DNA from: CAIKMD01 sp035277525
GTDB taxonomy: Bacteria > Pseudomonadota > Alphaproteobacteria > ATCC43930 > CGMCC-115725
Assembly (NCBI GenBank): GCA_035277525.1
Contig: DATEKH010000152.1
Coordinates: 1 to 64,000 of the forward strand
Reading direction: 5' to 3'
DNA length: 64,000 nucleotides
Shown: positions 42,859 through 51,574 of the stretch, piece by piece
Position numbering within the stretch: position 1 is the stretch's first letter
How the letters are laid out: each line of letters starts with the position of its first letter
The notes under the pieces: generated by a model
What the model saw: the letters and a program-made list of their open reading frames with translations, nothing else
What the model was told of the DNA's origin: nothing
Database searches by the model: none
Made by a program: the position numbers and the translations under genes

Positions 42859-44028
42859 TCAGTCGCCGGCGTCGCGCAGAACGTCGAAGACGAAGACGCC
42901 TTCGTGGCGCGGCGGCCGTTCGTAGATCTCGGGCTGGCGCAAAGTGCGAACGGCGTCGTGATGCCCGGTCCGCCAATGCTCGTCCATGCTAAGGCGCGAG
43001 AACTCGTAATCCTTGGCATGCCCCTCATAGTGCTTCGCGCGGTAGATCAGATGCACGATGTTGTAGACCGACCGGTCCTGGGCCGCGACGATCGGGTCGA
43101 ATTCGGGCAGGTGGCGGAGCTCCTCGGGCAGCTTCTCGACCGCCGTGGCGAGCGCGTTGCGCAGCCTGTGCTCGCGCGCGAAATGGTCGGTGTTGGCGCG
43201 CGTTCGGCTCGAATACTGGATTTCCTTCTCGCGCACCATGACCTCGAGCATGTTGCCGGGAAGCTCGCCGCGCGCGTTCCAGAGGTCGATCTGGAACGCC
43301 AGCGTGTCGCGCTGCTCATGGCATTCGAGCATCCATTGCAGCGGCGTATTCGAGACGAGGCCGCCATCCCAGTAGAATTCGCCGTCGATCTCGATCGCGG
43401 GAAATCCCGGCGGCAAGGCGCCGCTCGCCATGACGTGCTCGGGTCCGATGCGATGAGTGGTGTTGTCGAAATAGACGAAATTGCCGCTGCGGATATTGAC
43501 GGCGCCAATGCTGAAGCGGGGCACGCCGGCGTTGATCCGGTCGAAATCAACCAGGCGCTCCAGGGTCGCGCGCAAGCCCTTGGTGTCGTAATAGCTGGTC
43601 GCTTCGCGCGCGCCCTTGGGTTGCAGCCAGGGCGAGGGAACGCGCGGTTGGAAGAATCCCGACGCCCCGCTCACCAAAGCGCGGGCGGCGCTCGCTTGGT
43701 TGAAGAGCTTACGCGCCTCGTCCCCTCGCAGCATCGAAGCGGTGATTTGGTCGGCGCCGCAGAACCAGGGGTCGATGGTGATCCCTTCCCAGAAGCTGCG
43801 CAGCCGTTCGACCCGCGCCTCAGGCGGGTTGCCGGCGATGATGGCGGCGTTGATCGCGCCGATCGAGATGCCCGCGATCCAGTCCGGATGAAGCGCGGCC
43901 TCCGCCAGCCCTTGATAGACCCCGGCCTGGTACGCGCCGAGTGCCCCGCCGCCTTGCAGCAGCAGGGCGATGCAGGCAAAAGGCGGTCTTTCGAGCCGCA
44001 GATGGCTTCGCAGCGGTGGTTTGGCCAC
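42859..44028 (-). CDS. Patatin-like phospholipase
   Basis: A 389-residue patatin-family hydrolase. The oxyanion loop is QGGGALGAYQAG (about 25-36), the nucleophile Ser55 is in GISIG, and the catalytic Asp221 is in WDGGLVSNTPL. The C-terminal third (EFDPIVAAQDRSVYNIVHLIYRAKHYEGHAKDYEFS) matches the DUF3734-type tail common in alphaproteobacterial patatins next to acetoacetate decarboxylase and bdh. It may mobilise lipid or polyester ester bonds. The start is a GTG at 44028 preceded by GAGG. It is the first gene of the leftward patatin-adc-bdh operon. Confidence 0.93.
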   Translation of the reverse strand: MAKPPLRSHLRLERPPFACIALLLQGGGALGAYQAGVYQGLAEAALHPDWIAGISIGAINAAIIAGNPPEARVERLRSFWEGITIDPWFCGADQITASMLRGDEARKLFNQASAARALVSGASGFFQPRVPSPWLQPKGAREATSYYDTKGLRATLERLVDFDRINAGVPRFSIGAVNIRSGNFVYFDNTTHRIGPEHVMASGALPPGFPAIEIDGEFYWDGGLVSNTPLQWMLECHEQRDTLAFQIDLWNARGELPGNMLEVMVREKEIQYSSRTRANTDHFAREHRLRNALATAVEKLPEELRHLPEFDPIVAAQDRSVYNIVHLIYRAKHYEGHAKDYEFSRLSMDEHWRTGHHDAVRTLRQPEIYERPPRHEGVFVFDVLRDAGD

Positions 44029-44232
44029 GGTGCCTCAACCTAGTGCCGACAGATTACAACCGGGTGACGGGGGCAGGATCAAGGCCGCCCGGTCGCACCG
44101 CTTGCGATGAGGACCAGAGCCTAGCCTCGCGCGGATTACCCCCGCCTAACGGCAACATGAATTTTCGTTCATCGCCTGTTGCGACGATGTATCGAAAATA
44201 GGCGCTCCCGTCGGCGACCTAATCACCGGTTC

Positions 44233-44250
44233 CGCGCTCGCCCGAGCGCG
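44233..44250. terminator. GC-rich hairpin after the cysteine hydrolase
   Basis: cgcgctcg (44233-44240) pairs with cgagcgcg (44243-44250) over a two-base loop, seven bases beyond the stop of the leftward cysteine hydrolase gene. No T-run follows, so it is only a candidate terminator. The rest of the gap from here to 44029 shows nothing I can name. Confidence 0.4.
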
Positions 44251-44257
44251 CGCGGGT

Positions 44258-44971
44258 CTAGCGCGCCGCTGCGCTACGCGCCGCCGGCGCCGCCGCGACC
44301 AGACGCTCGACCACCTCGTCGGTCGACATCACGTCGCCGAAAATCCGCAAGATATTGGCGAGCGTCGCATTGTGCTCGTCATCCGTGGCCGCCGCATTGG
44401 CGTCCGAGACCATGACGGTCTTGAAGTTCAGCATCATGGCGTCGCGCGCGGTCGATTCGCAGCAGGTGTTCGTCACCGTTCCGGTCACGATCACCGTGTC
44501 GATGCCGCGCGCCCGCAACTGGCGATCGAGATCGGAGGAGCCCTGGATGAAGGCGCTGAAGCGGTTTTTCTCGATCTTCAAATCCGCCGGCTGGACATCG
44601 AGCGCCTCATAGAGCGCTTGCCCGTGCGTGCCGCGTCCCAGCCGCTTCAAGCCGTCCGTCCGGTTGGACGAATTGGAGACGTGATCGTAGAAGACGCTCC
44701 AGCTGCGCTGATCCTCGTCCTTATGCGTCATCTGAATCCAGACGACGAGGCCGCCCGCGTCCCGCATCGCCGCGGCGAGCCGGTTGACGTTGGGCACGAT
44801 CTCGCGCGCCAGCGGCACCTCGGTCGGGTAGGGCGGCAGCATGAAGGTGTTTTGCAGATCGACCACGAGAAGCGCGGTCGAGGGACCGAGGAGCTGATCG
44901 AAAGCGTGCAGCCGGCCACGCGACTTCACCACGCGGTCGATGATGTACTGAGGAATCGCGATCTTGTGCAT
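44258..44971 (-). CDS. Isochorismatase-family cysteine hydrolase (RutB/NicF-like)
   Basis: A 237-residue cysteine hydrolase. The catalytic triad can be read as Asp38 (VVDLQN), Lys135 (IEKNRFSAF) and Cys170 (TNTCCESTARDA). The family includes RutB (ureidoacrylate amidohydrolase), NicF (maleamate amidohydrolase) and N-carbamoylsarcosine amidase, all of which release ammonia from amide intermediates of N-heterocycle breakdown. Assignment beyond the family is inference. ATG 44971 has a GAGGAG ribosome binding site; a start 22 codons upstream would add an unlikely Arg-rich leader. It lies 75 bases after the molybdenum hydroxylase on the same strand. Confidence 0.9.
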   Translation of the reverse strand: MHKIAIPQYIIDRVVKSRGRLHAFDQLLGPSTALLVVDLQNTFMLPPYPTEVPLAREIVPNVNRLAAAMRDAGGLVVWIQMTHKDEDQRSWSVFYDHVSNSSNRTDGLKRLGRGTHGQALYEALDVQPADLKIEKNRFSAFIQGSSDLDRQLRARGIDTVIVTGTVTNTCCESTARDAMMLNFKTVMVSDANAAATDDEHNATLANILRIFGDVMSTDEVVERLVAAAPAARSAAAR

Positions 44972-45046
44972 GACGGGCTCCTCGGCAGGAAGCTGGCGCA
45001 GGCGACGAGCATAAGCCCTTGGCGCCGGCTTCGCCAAGGATCGCGT

Positions 45047-47389
45047 TTAGCGCAGCGCGCCCCACATCGCCCGCCAGATGCGCTCCGGGGTCGCCGGCAT
45101 GTCGATATGTCCGACACCGAATTCCTGGAGCGCATCGACCACCGCATTGATCACCGCCGAGGTCGCGGGCGTTACGCCCGCCTCGCCGGCGCCTTTGATG
45201 CCCAAGGGATTGCTCGCGGCGAGGATTTCATGCTGCGCGACCTGGAAGGACGGCAATTCGTCGGCGCGCGGCAAGGTGTAATCGAGGAATGAGCCGGTCA
45301 GGAGCTGGCCCGAGCGCGGATCGAACAAAATCCGCTCCATCACGGCCTGGCCGATCCCTTGCGCGGCGCCGCCATGAATCTGACCCTCGACGATCATCGG
45401 ATTGACCACACGGCCGACGTCATCGACCGTCGCATAGCGCAGGACGCGAAGCGAGCCGAGCTCGGGATCGATTTCGACCTCGCAGGCCGCGGCGCCGTTG
45501 GGATAGGCATGCAGCCGATGATCGAGAATGGCGGTCGCGGCGAGCGGGCCGCGCAGCGGCTCGGGTGTCGCTTGCTCGAGCGCCAGGGCCGCGGTCTCAT
45601 AAAGGCTGATCGAGCGATCCGTGCCGATCACGGTGAAACGGCCCTCGGCGAAGCCGATATCGCTCTCGGCGGCCTCGAGGTGGTGCGCAGCCAGCTTTCG
45701 GCCGCGCTCGATAATGGTCTCCGAAGCGCGGACGAGAATGGTGCCGCCCAAACGCAGCGAGCGGTCCGAATGAGTGCCGCCGCCCGAGACCGCGACGGCC
45801 GTGTCGCCGAAGAGGATCGAGACCTCTTCGATCGGCAGGCCGAGCTTTTCGCCGACGATTTGCGCAAAGCTCGTTTCATGGCCTTGACCCGAGGCTTGGG
45901 TCCCGATCACCGCCTCGACTTTTCCTTCCGGCAGCACGCTTATATCGGTGCGCTCGTCGACGAAGCCCGTCGGCGTTTCGAGATAATTCGCAACGCCGAT
46001 GCCGCGTAAGAGGCCCAGCCGCCGCGCTGCCTCGCGCCGGGTGGGGAACCTATCCCATTCGACCGCGCGCAGCACGGCTTGCATGTTCTCGGTGAAGGCG
46101 CCGCTATCGTAGCGATGACCGAGCGGCGATTGGTAGGGCAGGGACGCGGCGGAGATGATGTTGCGGCGCCGCAGCTCGGCGCGCTCGATGCCGAGCTCGG
46201 AGGCGGCAAGGTCGATGAGCCGCTCCATGATGAAATTCGACTCGGGTCTGCCCGCGCCGCGATAGACCGACATCGGTACGGTGTTGGTGGCGACCCCTTT
46301 GACGCTGACATGGATCGCGGGAATGTCGTAAACGCCCGCCGCCATGCGTGTCACATTGTTGAGAACGGCATAGGAGACGGGATAGGCGCCGAGATTGCCG
46401 GTATAGGAGAGATCGAGCGCGAGGAACCCGCCCTGGGCGTCGAGCGCCAACGCGCCATCGACCCAAACGTCGCGCGCCTGGAAATCGGCGAGGAACGCCT
46501 CGGCCCGGGTCGAATTCCATTTGACGGGCCGGCCAAGTTTGCGCGCGGCCCAGGCGAGAACCGTGTATTCGGGATAGACCGAAGAGCGCACGCCGAAGCC
46601 GCCGCCAACATCGCCGGTGATGACGCGGACGCGGTCCATCGCGACGCCGAGGCATGCCGCCACGGTGAATTTGATGCGGTGGACGCCCTGGCTCACAGCG
46701 TGAATTGTGAAGCTCTCCGCCGCGGCGTCGTAATCGGCGGTGGCGACGCGCGGCTCCATCGGCGCGCCGCTGACGCGCTGGTTGAGGCAGGAGAGCCGCA
46801 CCACGCGATGCGCGCGTGCGAAGGCCGCCTCGGTCGCGGCGCGGTCACCATTCTCCGCCGCGACGAGAAGATTGCCCGGACGATCCTCCCAGAGCCGGGG
46901 CGCGGTCGTCTCGAGCGCGGCACGCGCATCGGTCACGGCCGCGAGCGGCTCGTAGGCGACATCGATCCGCTCGGCCGCGTCGCGTGCCGCATCGAGCGAG
47001 GTCGCGACGACAAGCGCCACGGCTTCGCCGACGAAGCGCACGCGGCCCTGCGCGAGCGGCGGCTGCAGGGGCGGCGGGCCGCTGGGCATGGCTTCGGGTC
47101 CGAAGGCCGGTTTGGTGATCTCGAAATGATCCGCGCCGCTTGGATTATGCGGCACGGGCTTCAAACCCTCGGCCGCGTAGTCCTTGCCCGTCAGGACCGC
47201 GAGCACGCCGGGCATCGCCGCGGCCGTCGCCCAATCGATCGCGCGAATCCGCGCATGGGCGTGCGGCGAGCGAAGGAACACGGCGTGCGCCTGGCGCGCG
47301 AGCGCGAGATCGTCGGTAAAGCGGCCTTTGCCGGTGAGAAGCCGCCTGTCTTCCTTGCGACGGATGGGTTGGCCGATCAGCGCGGTCAC
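45047..47389 (-). CDS. Molybdopterin-binding hydroxylase large subunit, second copy
   Basis: A 780-residue CoxL/XdhB-type large subunit. GGGFGVRS near 260, the SVYRGAGRPESN loop (form II), GTQASGQGHETSF and GIKGAGEAGVTPA with the catalytic Glu are present in order. As with the gene at 26105, no medium FAD or small 2Fe-2S subunit is encoded nearby. It shares domain order with that gene but is clearly divergent in sequence. It begins with a GTG that follows GGGGCGAAA and is 18 bases downstream of a Rieske oxygenase, so the two hydroxylases may act in sequence. Confidence 0.92.
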   Translation of the reverse strand: MTALIGQPIRRKEDRRLLTGKGRFTDDLALARQAHAVFLRSPHAHARIRAIDWATAAAMPGVLAVLTGKDYAAEGLKPVPHNPSGADHFEITKPAFGPEAMPSGPPPLQPPLAQGRVRFVGEAVALVVATSLDAARDAAERIDVAYEPLAAVTDARAALETTAPRLWEDRPGNLLVAAENGDRAATEAAFARAHRVVRLSCLNQRVSGAPMEPRVATADYDAAAESFTIHAVSQGVHRIKFTVAACLGVAMDRVRVITGDVGGGFGVRSSVYPEYTVLAWAARKLGRPVKWNSTRAEAFLADFQARDVWVDGALALDAQGGFLALDLSYTGNLGAYPVSYAVLNNVTRMAAGVYDIPAIHVSVKGVATNTVPMSVYRGAGRPESNFIMERLIDLAASELGIERAELRRRNIISAASLPYQSPLGHRYDSGAFTENMQAVLRAVEWDRFPTRREAARRLGLLRGIGVANYLETPTGFVDERTDISVLPEGKVEAVIGTQASGQGHETSFAQIVGEKLGLPIEEVSILFGDTAVAVSGGGTHSDRSLRLGGTILVRASETIIERGRKLAAHHLEAAESDIGFAEGRFTVIGTDRSISLYETAALALEQATPEPLRGPLAATAILDHRLHAYPNGAAACEVEIDPELGSLRVLRYATVDDVGRVVNPMIVEGQIHGGAAQGIGQAVMERILFDPRSGQLLTGSFLDYTLPRADELPSFQVAQHEILAASNPLGIKGAGEAGVTPATSAVINAVVDALQEFGVGHIDMPATPERIWRAMWGALR

Positions 47390-47407
47390 GTTTCGCCCCG
47401 CTCGACG

Positions 47408-48649
47408 CTATTGCGCCGGCACCGCCTCTTTGATGCGGACATAGTCGTCGACGGCCTTGGCGAAATCCATGCCGGGCGGCAGGGTGAAGCGGCTCGAGCG
47501 CACGCGGTACGCGGCCGGATCGAGTCCCGGCAATGGCTTGCCGGCGCCGAAGTCGCGCAGAGTCTGCAGCAGCAGGCGGCGGAGCTTGATAATGACCGAA
47601 TCGCTCGCGCCCAAATGCTCGATGGTGCGATCGGCGATCGGGCCCATGCTCTCCTGGATGGAGCAATCCTGCCGGCCGATGCCTTTGATGCCGGTGAAGG
47701 ATCGGCCGCTCTTCTGCAAGGCGCGATCGATCAAATAGTTATTGCCCTTGTTGGCGACGGGCCGCTCGGTCCCGGGCAACAGCTCGGGATGGATGAAGAA
47801 GGAGTCTTTCGAATCCGCCAGGTCCGCGGCCGAGAGCGGCCGGTCGGGCCAATATTCGATGCAGTAATTCATCGTGTTCTCGTCGTCGATTGGGACCCAC
47901 ACATGGGCGCCGATCGGCGAGGTCGAGATCAGCTTGTGGAACGGCATCAGCATGATGCTGCAGGTCCAGTCGGTCGCGCCGTTCCTGCCTTCGCGGCAGG
48001 TGCCGGCCGCGAATCCGAAATCCATCGGCAGCACTTCGTAGCGGATCGGCACGCTTTGCCGCACGCCGTCGGGGTTGCCGTCATCGCCGCGATGGAGGAA
48101 CGAGAGGTGGCTGGTATCAAAGCCGCCTTCGAGCGCCTGAAGCCAGTTGCACTCCTGGATATGCCGGGTGATGTAGCGGTAGGAGTCCGGAATCATCGTC
48201 CATTCGAGATCCGGGAATTCGGGCTTCGTCTCCGGCGGACCCATATAGGTCCAGACGAGGCCGCCCCGCTCGATGCACGGATAGGCGGTGATGCTGATCT
48301 TATGCATGAAAGCGCTGCCGGGCGGCTCGCTCGGCAGGTCGACGCATTTGCCGTCGATGTCGAATTTCCAGCCGTGATAGACGCAGCGCAGGCCGCATTC
48401 CTCGTTGCGTGCGAAAAACAGCGATGCAGTGCGATGCGGGCAGCGTTCGTCCAAAAGGCCAACGCGCCCCTTGCTGTCGCGGAACGCGACCAGCTTCTCG
48501 TTGAGCAAGGTCACGCGCACCGGCGGGCAATCGGACTGGGGCAACTGGCTCGAGAACAGAGCCGGCACCCAATAGCGCCGGATCAGGGCGCCCATCTGCG
48601 TTCCCGGCCCCACTCGCGTCAACAGCTCGTTTTCTTCGCGCGATAGCAT
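47408..48649 (-). CDS. Rieske non-haem iron oxygenase (phthalate-oxygenase-like)
   Basis: A 413-residue oxygenase alpha subunit. The Rieske motif is CPHRTASLFF...CGLRCVYHGWKF (CxH and CxxH). The mononuclear iron site is in ECNWLQALEGGFDTSHLSFLH, with the Asp and His ligands. Together with an N-terminus like MLSREENELLTRVGPGTQMG it matches the phthalate 4,5-dioxygenase and related O-demethylase group. No reductase gene is nearby. ATG 48649 has GGGGGAAA upstream. It is the first gene of a leftward operon with the molybdenum hydroxylase and perhaps the cysteine hydrolase. Confidence 0.93.
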   Translation of the reverse strand: MLSREENELLTRVGPGTQMGALIRRYWVPALFSSQLPQSDCPPVRVTLLNEKLVAFRDSKGRVGLLDERCPHRTASLFFARNEECGLRCVYHGWKFDIDGKCVDLPSEPPGSAFMHKISITAYPCIERGGLVWTYMGPPETKPEFPDLEWTMIPDSYRYITRHIQECNWLQALEGGFDTSHLSFLHRGDDGNPDGVRQSVPIRYEVLPMDFGFAAGTCREGRNGATDWTCSIMLMPFHKLISTSPIGAHVWVPIDDENTMNYCIEYWPDRPLSAADLADSKDSFFIHPELLPGTERPVANKGNNYLIDRALQKSGRSFTGIKGIGRQDCSIQESMGPIADRTIEHLGASDSVIIKLRRLLLQTLRDFGAGKPLPGLDPAAYRVRSSRFTLPPGMDFAKAVDDYVRIKEAVPAQ

Positions 48650-48745
48650 GGTTTCCCCCGGCATCTCACCCAGAGAGGATTCGCGCGAAAATGCTACTCG
48701 GGCGTGCGCGAGTCAACGGCACCACCAGGCGCGCGGCCCGGCGGG

Positions 48746-50044
48746 TCAATCGCCGCTTTCCACCTGCACCGCGGCCGGCCGGATCATCAGGAACAGAGCG
48801 CCCGTGATCACGAAGAGAATGCTGACGGCGAGGAGGAGCGAATGGTGAATGCCGATGCCGCTGCCGACGACGCCGATGCTGATGCCGGCGAAGGTGCGCA
48901 AGCCGATCTGCGCCATGCTGAAGAGGCCGAGGACGCGGCCGCGGATTTCGGCCGGCGCGTGAAGCTGCACCAGCGTCTGGTTCATCGAATTGTAGCTGAG
49001 CTCGACGAAGCCGGCGGCGAACATCAGCGCGACCGCCACCGGATAAGATCGGGTGACGGCGAAGCTGCCGAGTGCGCAGCACCAAATCATCACCAGGATG
49101 AACGGCGTCATCAGCCGCGGCTGAAGCCAGCCGCTGGCTTCGAGCGCGAAACCGGCAACAAGCGCGCCGCAGGCATCGGCGCCGAGCAGCATCGCGTAGA
49201 AGATGCCTGCATTGCCGTGTCCCAGATCCGCTGCGAATTCCGGCATCTGCGCCTGATAGCCGTTGGCGACGAGAAAAGCGGCCGCGCCCGAGAGCAGGAT
49301 CATCGCCGTGATGATGCGGTTGCCGCGAATTGCCTCGATCGTCATCACCACGTCGCCGAAGCCGCGTACCGGCCGCGGGGGCGGACGGTTCTTCTGGAAT
49401 TTCGGCCCGTAGGGCGCCTGCCACAGCCACAGCGTCAGCGGAGCGTAGAACAGGATGTTCAGCAGAATGCCATGCGCCGGTCCGAGCGCGAGCAGGATCG
49501 CCCCGCCGACCGCGGGGCCCGCCAGCAAGCCAAGATAGCGCGACGTCGCATTGAGGCGGACGGCGCTGGGCAGTTGCCCGCGGCCGACGATGTCGTGGAG
49601 AATGACCTGGCCGGGCGTTCCCCAGAAGACGCTGGCGATGCCGTGTATGGTCAGAATCACAACCGCGTGCCACCATTCGAGCCAGCCGGTGGTGAAGAGG
49701 ATGCCCCAGATCAGCGAGCACGACATGAAGAGCACCATGCCGACCTGAATGAGGCGGCGGGGATTGTATTTGTCGGCGAGCGCGCCCGCGAAAACACCGA
49801 ACAGCAAGGTCGGCAGCCAATGGGCGATGATCGCGAAGCCCGCCAGCGCGGGCGAATGGAACTTCTGGAAAATCATCCAGTAGCTGATGACGTGCTCGAT
49901 ACTGTCGGCCATCATCGCGAAGGCGGAATAGATGAAATAGGAGCGGAAGCCGGCATCGCGGAGCGCCGCGAAGGATTGCCGGGGCCGCCCCGCGGCCGCG
50001 CGCGGAGATTTGCTGTCGGTCAAATCGGGTCTTTCAACGGTCAA
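48746..50044 (-). CDS. MFS transporter (MFS_3/EntS-like exporter)
   Basis: A 432-residue membrane protein with 12 hydrophobic segments of the MFS_3 family, whose members export siderophores, macrolides or other small molecules. FRSYFIYSAFAMMADSIEHVISYWMI in the first helix, LADKYNPRRLIQVGM in the loop after helix two, and NSMNQTLVQLHAPAEIRGRVLGLFSM between the late helices are typical. It precedes the Rieske operon on the same strand by 96 bases. The likely role is efflux of a substrate or toxic intermediate; no specificity can be read. Confidence 0.9.
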   Translation of the reverse strand: MTVERPDLTDSKSPRAAAGRPRQSFAALRDAGFRSYFIYSAFAMMADSIEHVISYWMIFQKFHSPALAGFAIIAHWLPTLLFGVFAGALADKYNPRRLIQVGMVLFMSCSLIWGILFTTGWLEWWHAVVILTIHGIASVFWGTPGQVILHDIVGRGQLPSAVRLNATSRYLGLLAGPAVGGAILLALGPAHGILLNILFYAPLTLWLWQAPYGPKFQKNRPPPRPVRGFGDVVMTIEAIRGNRIITAMILLSGAAAFLVANGYQAQMPEFAADLGHGNAGIFYAMLLGADACGALVAGFALEASGWLQPRLMTPFILVMIWCCALGSFAVTRSYPVAVALMFAAGFVELSYNSMNQTLVQLHAPAEIRGRVLGLFSMAQIGLRTFAGISIGVVGSGIGIHHSLLLAVSILFVITGALFLMIRPAAVQVESGD

Positions 50045-50169
50045 AAACGCAAAACACTCAGCGCTATTGCAAAGCCAAAGATGGGTTTAGCATGCTTCTA
50101 GCTCGCAACAACCGCGCAGATCGGAGGCGCGCCTATGCGCTGGCGGCATAACGCCCGTCGGCGTCCGCC

Positions 50170-50742
50170 TTAATGCCGGCGGATGTCGTTGTTGATGCGG
50201 CGATCGCCGCCGAGCCAGCGTTGCAGCTCGCTATGGGCATCGGCACGGCGGATTTCGTTGATGCGCTCGACATCGGCCGCATCGACCGTGAACTCGACGC
50301 GTAGCCCGTCGGGACTGGTGATGTAGAGCGATACGCAATAGCCGTGATCGGTGACGCGATGCGGGATGCCATGCGCCTTCACCCGCGCGAGGAGCTCGTC
50401 GAAGCTCTTCTGCGAGGTTTTGAGCGCGACGTGCCACCAGCCGCCGCCCGGCGGTAGGATCGCCTTGGCCCTCTCGTAGATGTCGTTGTCGGCGAACTGA
50501 AAGAAGGCGAGGGCGCCGCCATCGGCGAGTGCATAGAAAGTGTGGCAGTAGTCGAACTCGCGGCCGAAATCTGGATGAAAGGTGCGCTCGCACCAGGTCG
50601 CGACCAGCGGCAGGCCGAGGACGTCTTCGAAGAAGCGGCGATTGACCTCCTGGTCTTTCACGACGAAGGCATGGTGATGCAGCCGCAGCGGCAGCTCGGA
50701 CAGCACCGCCCCTCCGGCGCGTCGCTGAAGCTCGTCGGGCAT
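50170..50742 (-). CDS. VOC-family protein (glyoxalase/extradiol-dioxygenase fold)
   Basis: A 190-residue single VOC protein. LRLHHHAFVVKDQEVNRRFFEDVLGL is the first half, with the first metal-ligand His; WWHVALKTSQKSF supplies the second His, and SPDGLRVEFTVDA the Glu. Three of the metal ligands expected in this superfamily are therefore present. The fold is shared by glyoxalase I, fosfomycin enzymes and type I extradiol dioxygenases. It is divergent from the GST cluster by 85 bases, which could mean a thiol-linked detoxification role. Confidence 0.85.
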   Translation of the reverse strand: MPDELQRRAGGAVLSELPLRLHHHAFVVKDQEVNRRFFEDVLGLPLVATWCERTFHPDFGREFDYCHTFYALADGGALAFFQFADNDIYERAKAILPPGGGWWHVALKTSQKSFDELLARVKAHGIPHRVTDHGYCVSLYITSPDGLRVEFTVDAADVERINEIRRADAHSELQRWLGGDRRINNDIRRH

Positions 50743-50827
50743 CTTCGGTCTCCTTGCGCGCTACCATGGGGGGAGCGCAGGCGCCATGATAGGCCGCACG
50801 CCGCCCGAGGAAAATGGAGGAACCGCC

Positions 50828-51544
50828 ATGCGCTACGAGCTCTATTATTGGCCCTCGACGCCCGGGCGCGGCGAGTTCGTTCGCTTGGCCCTGGAGGAAG
50901 CCGCCGCCCAATACCGCGACGTCGCGCGCCGCCAGGGCGGGGTGGCTTCGATGATGCGGCTTATCGAGGGTGCGCGCGCCGCTCATCCTGCCTTTGCGCC
51001 GCCGATCCTCAAGGCCGGCCCGCTCGTCATCGCGCAGACCGCCAACATCCTCCTCTATCTTGGGCGCCATCTTGGCCTCGCGCCACGGAGCGAAGCGGGA
51101 GCGCTGTGGACCCACCAGCTCCAGCTGACGATCGCCGATTTCGTGGCCGAGATACACGACACGCATCACCCGATCGGCTCGGGGCTTTATTACGAGGACC
51201 AGAAGCGCGAGGCGCGGCGGCGCGCCGCGGATTTCCGCAAGAACCGCATGCCGAAATATCTCGGCTACTTCGAGCGCGTGCTGGCGCGCAACCCGCAAGG
51301 CGCGGCCTATCTCGTCGGCGGCCGGCTCAGCTATGCCGATCTGTCGCTGTTCGAGATCGCGGCCGGGCTTCGCTACGCCTTTCCGAAGAGCTTCGCGCGC
51401 GCATCGCGCCGCTGTCCCAAGCTTCTAGCCTTGGCGGAGCGGGTCGCCGCGCGCCCGCGCATCGCCGCCTATCTCGCTTCGCCGCGCCGTCTGCCCTACG
51501 ATCAGGTCGGTATTTTCCGCCACTACCCTGAATTGGACGGGTGA
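50828..51544 (+). CDS. Glutathione S-transferase family protein, first of three
   Basis: A 238-residue GST. The N-terminal YELYYWPSTPGRGEFVRLALEEA is the beta-alpha-beta start of the glutathione-binding domain in the Tyr-type class; Tyr5 or Tyr6 could activate the thiol. QTANILLYLG is the cis-Pro/SNAIL-type end of the N-domain, and GGRLSYADLSLFEIAAG carries the N-capping box of the C-domain. ATG 50828 has a perfect GGAGG ribosome binding site. The start of a rightward series of three GST-fold genes with gaps of 30 bases, probably one operon. Confidence 0.9.
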   Translation: MRYELYYWPSTPGRGEFVRLALEEAAAQYRDVARRQGGVASMMRLIEGARAAHPAFAPPILKAGPLVIAQTANILLYLGRHLGLAPRSEAGALWTHQLQLTIADFVAEIHDTHHPIGSGLYYEDQKREARRRAADFRKNRMPKYLGYFERVLARNPQGAAYLVGGRLSYADLSLFEIAAGLRYAFPKSFARASRRCPKLLALAERVAARPRIAAYLASPRRLPYDQVGIFRHYPELDG

Positions 51545-51574
51545 GAGGCGCGAAAGATAAGTGGAGGCAAGATC

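Noticed and set aside
44029..44232. Possible small gene or RNA upstream of the patatin gene
   Set aside because: The gap has no conserved frame or promoter-terminator pair that I can support; only the hairpin at its end is reported.
46079..48646. Open frame of 855 codons on the plus strand
   Set aside because: It covers two well-supported genes on the other strand (Rieske oxygenase and molybdenum hydroxylase) and lacks recognisable domains.
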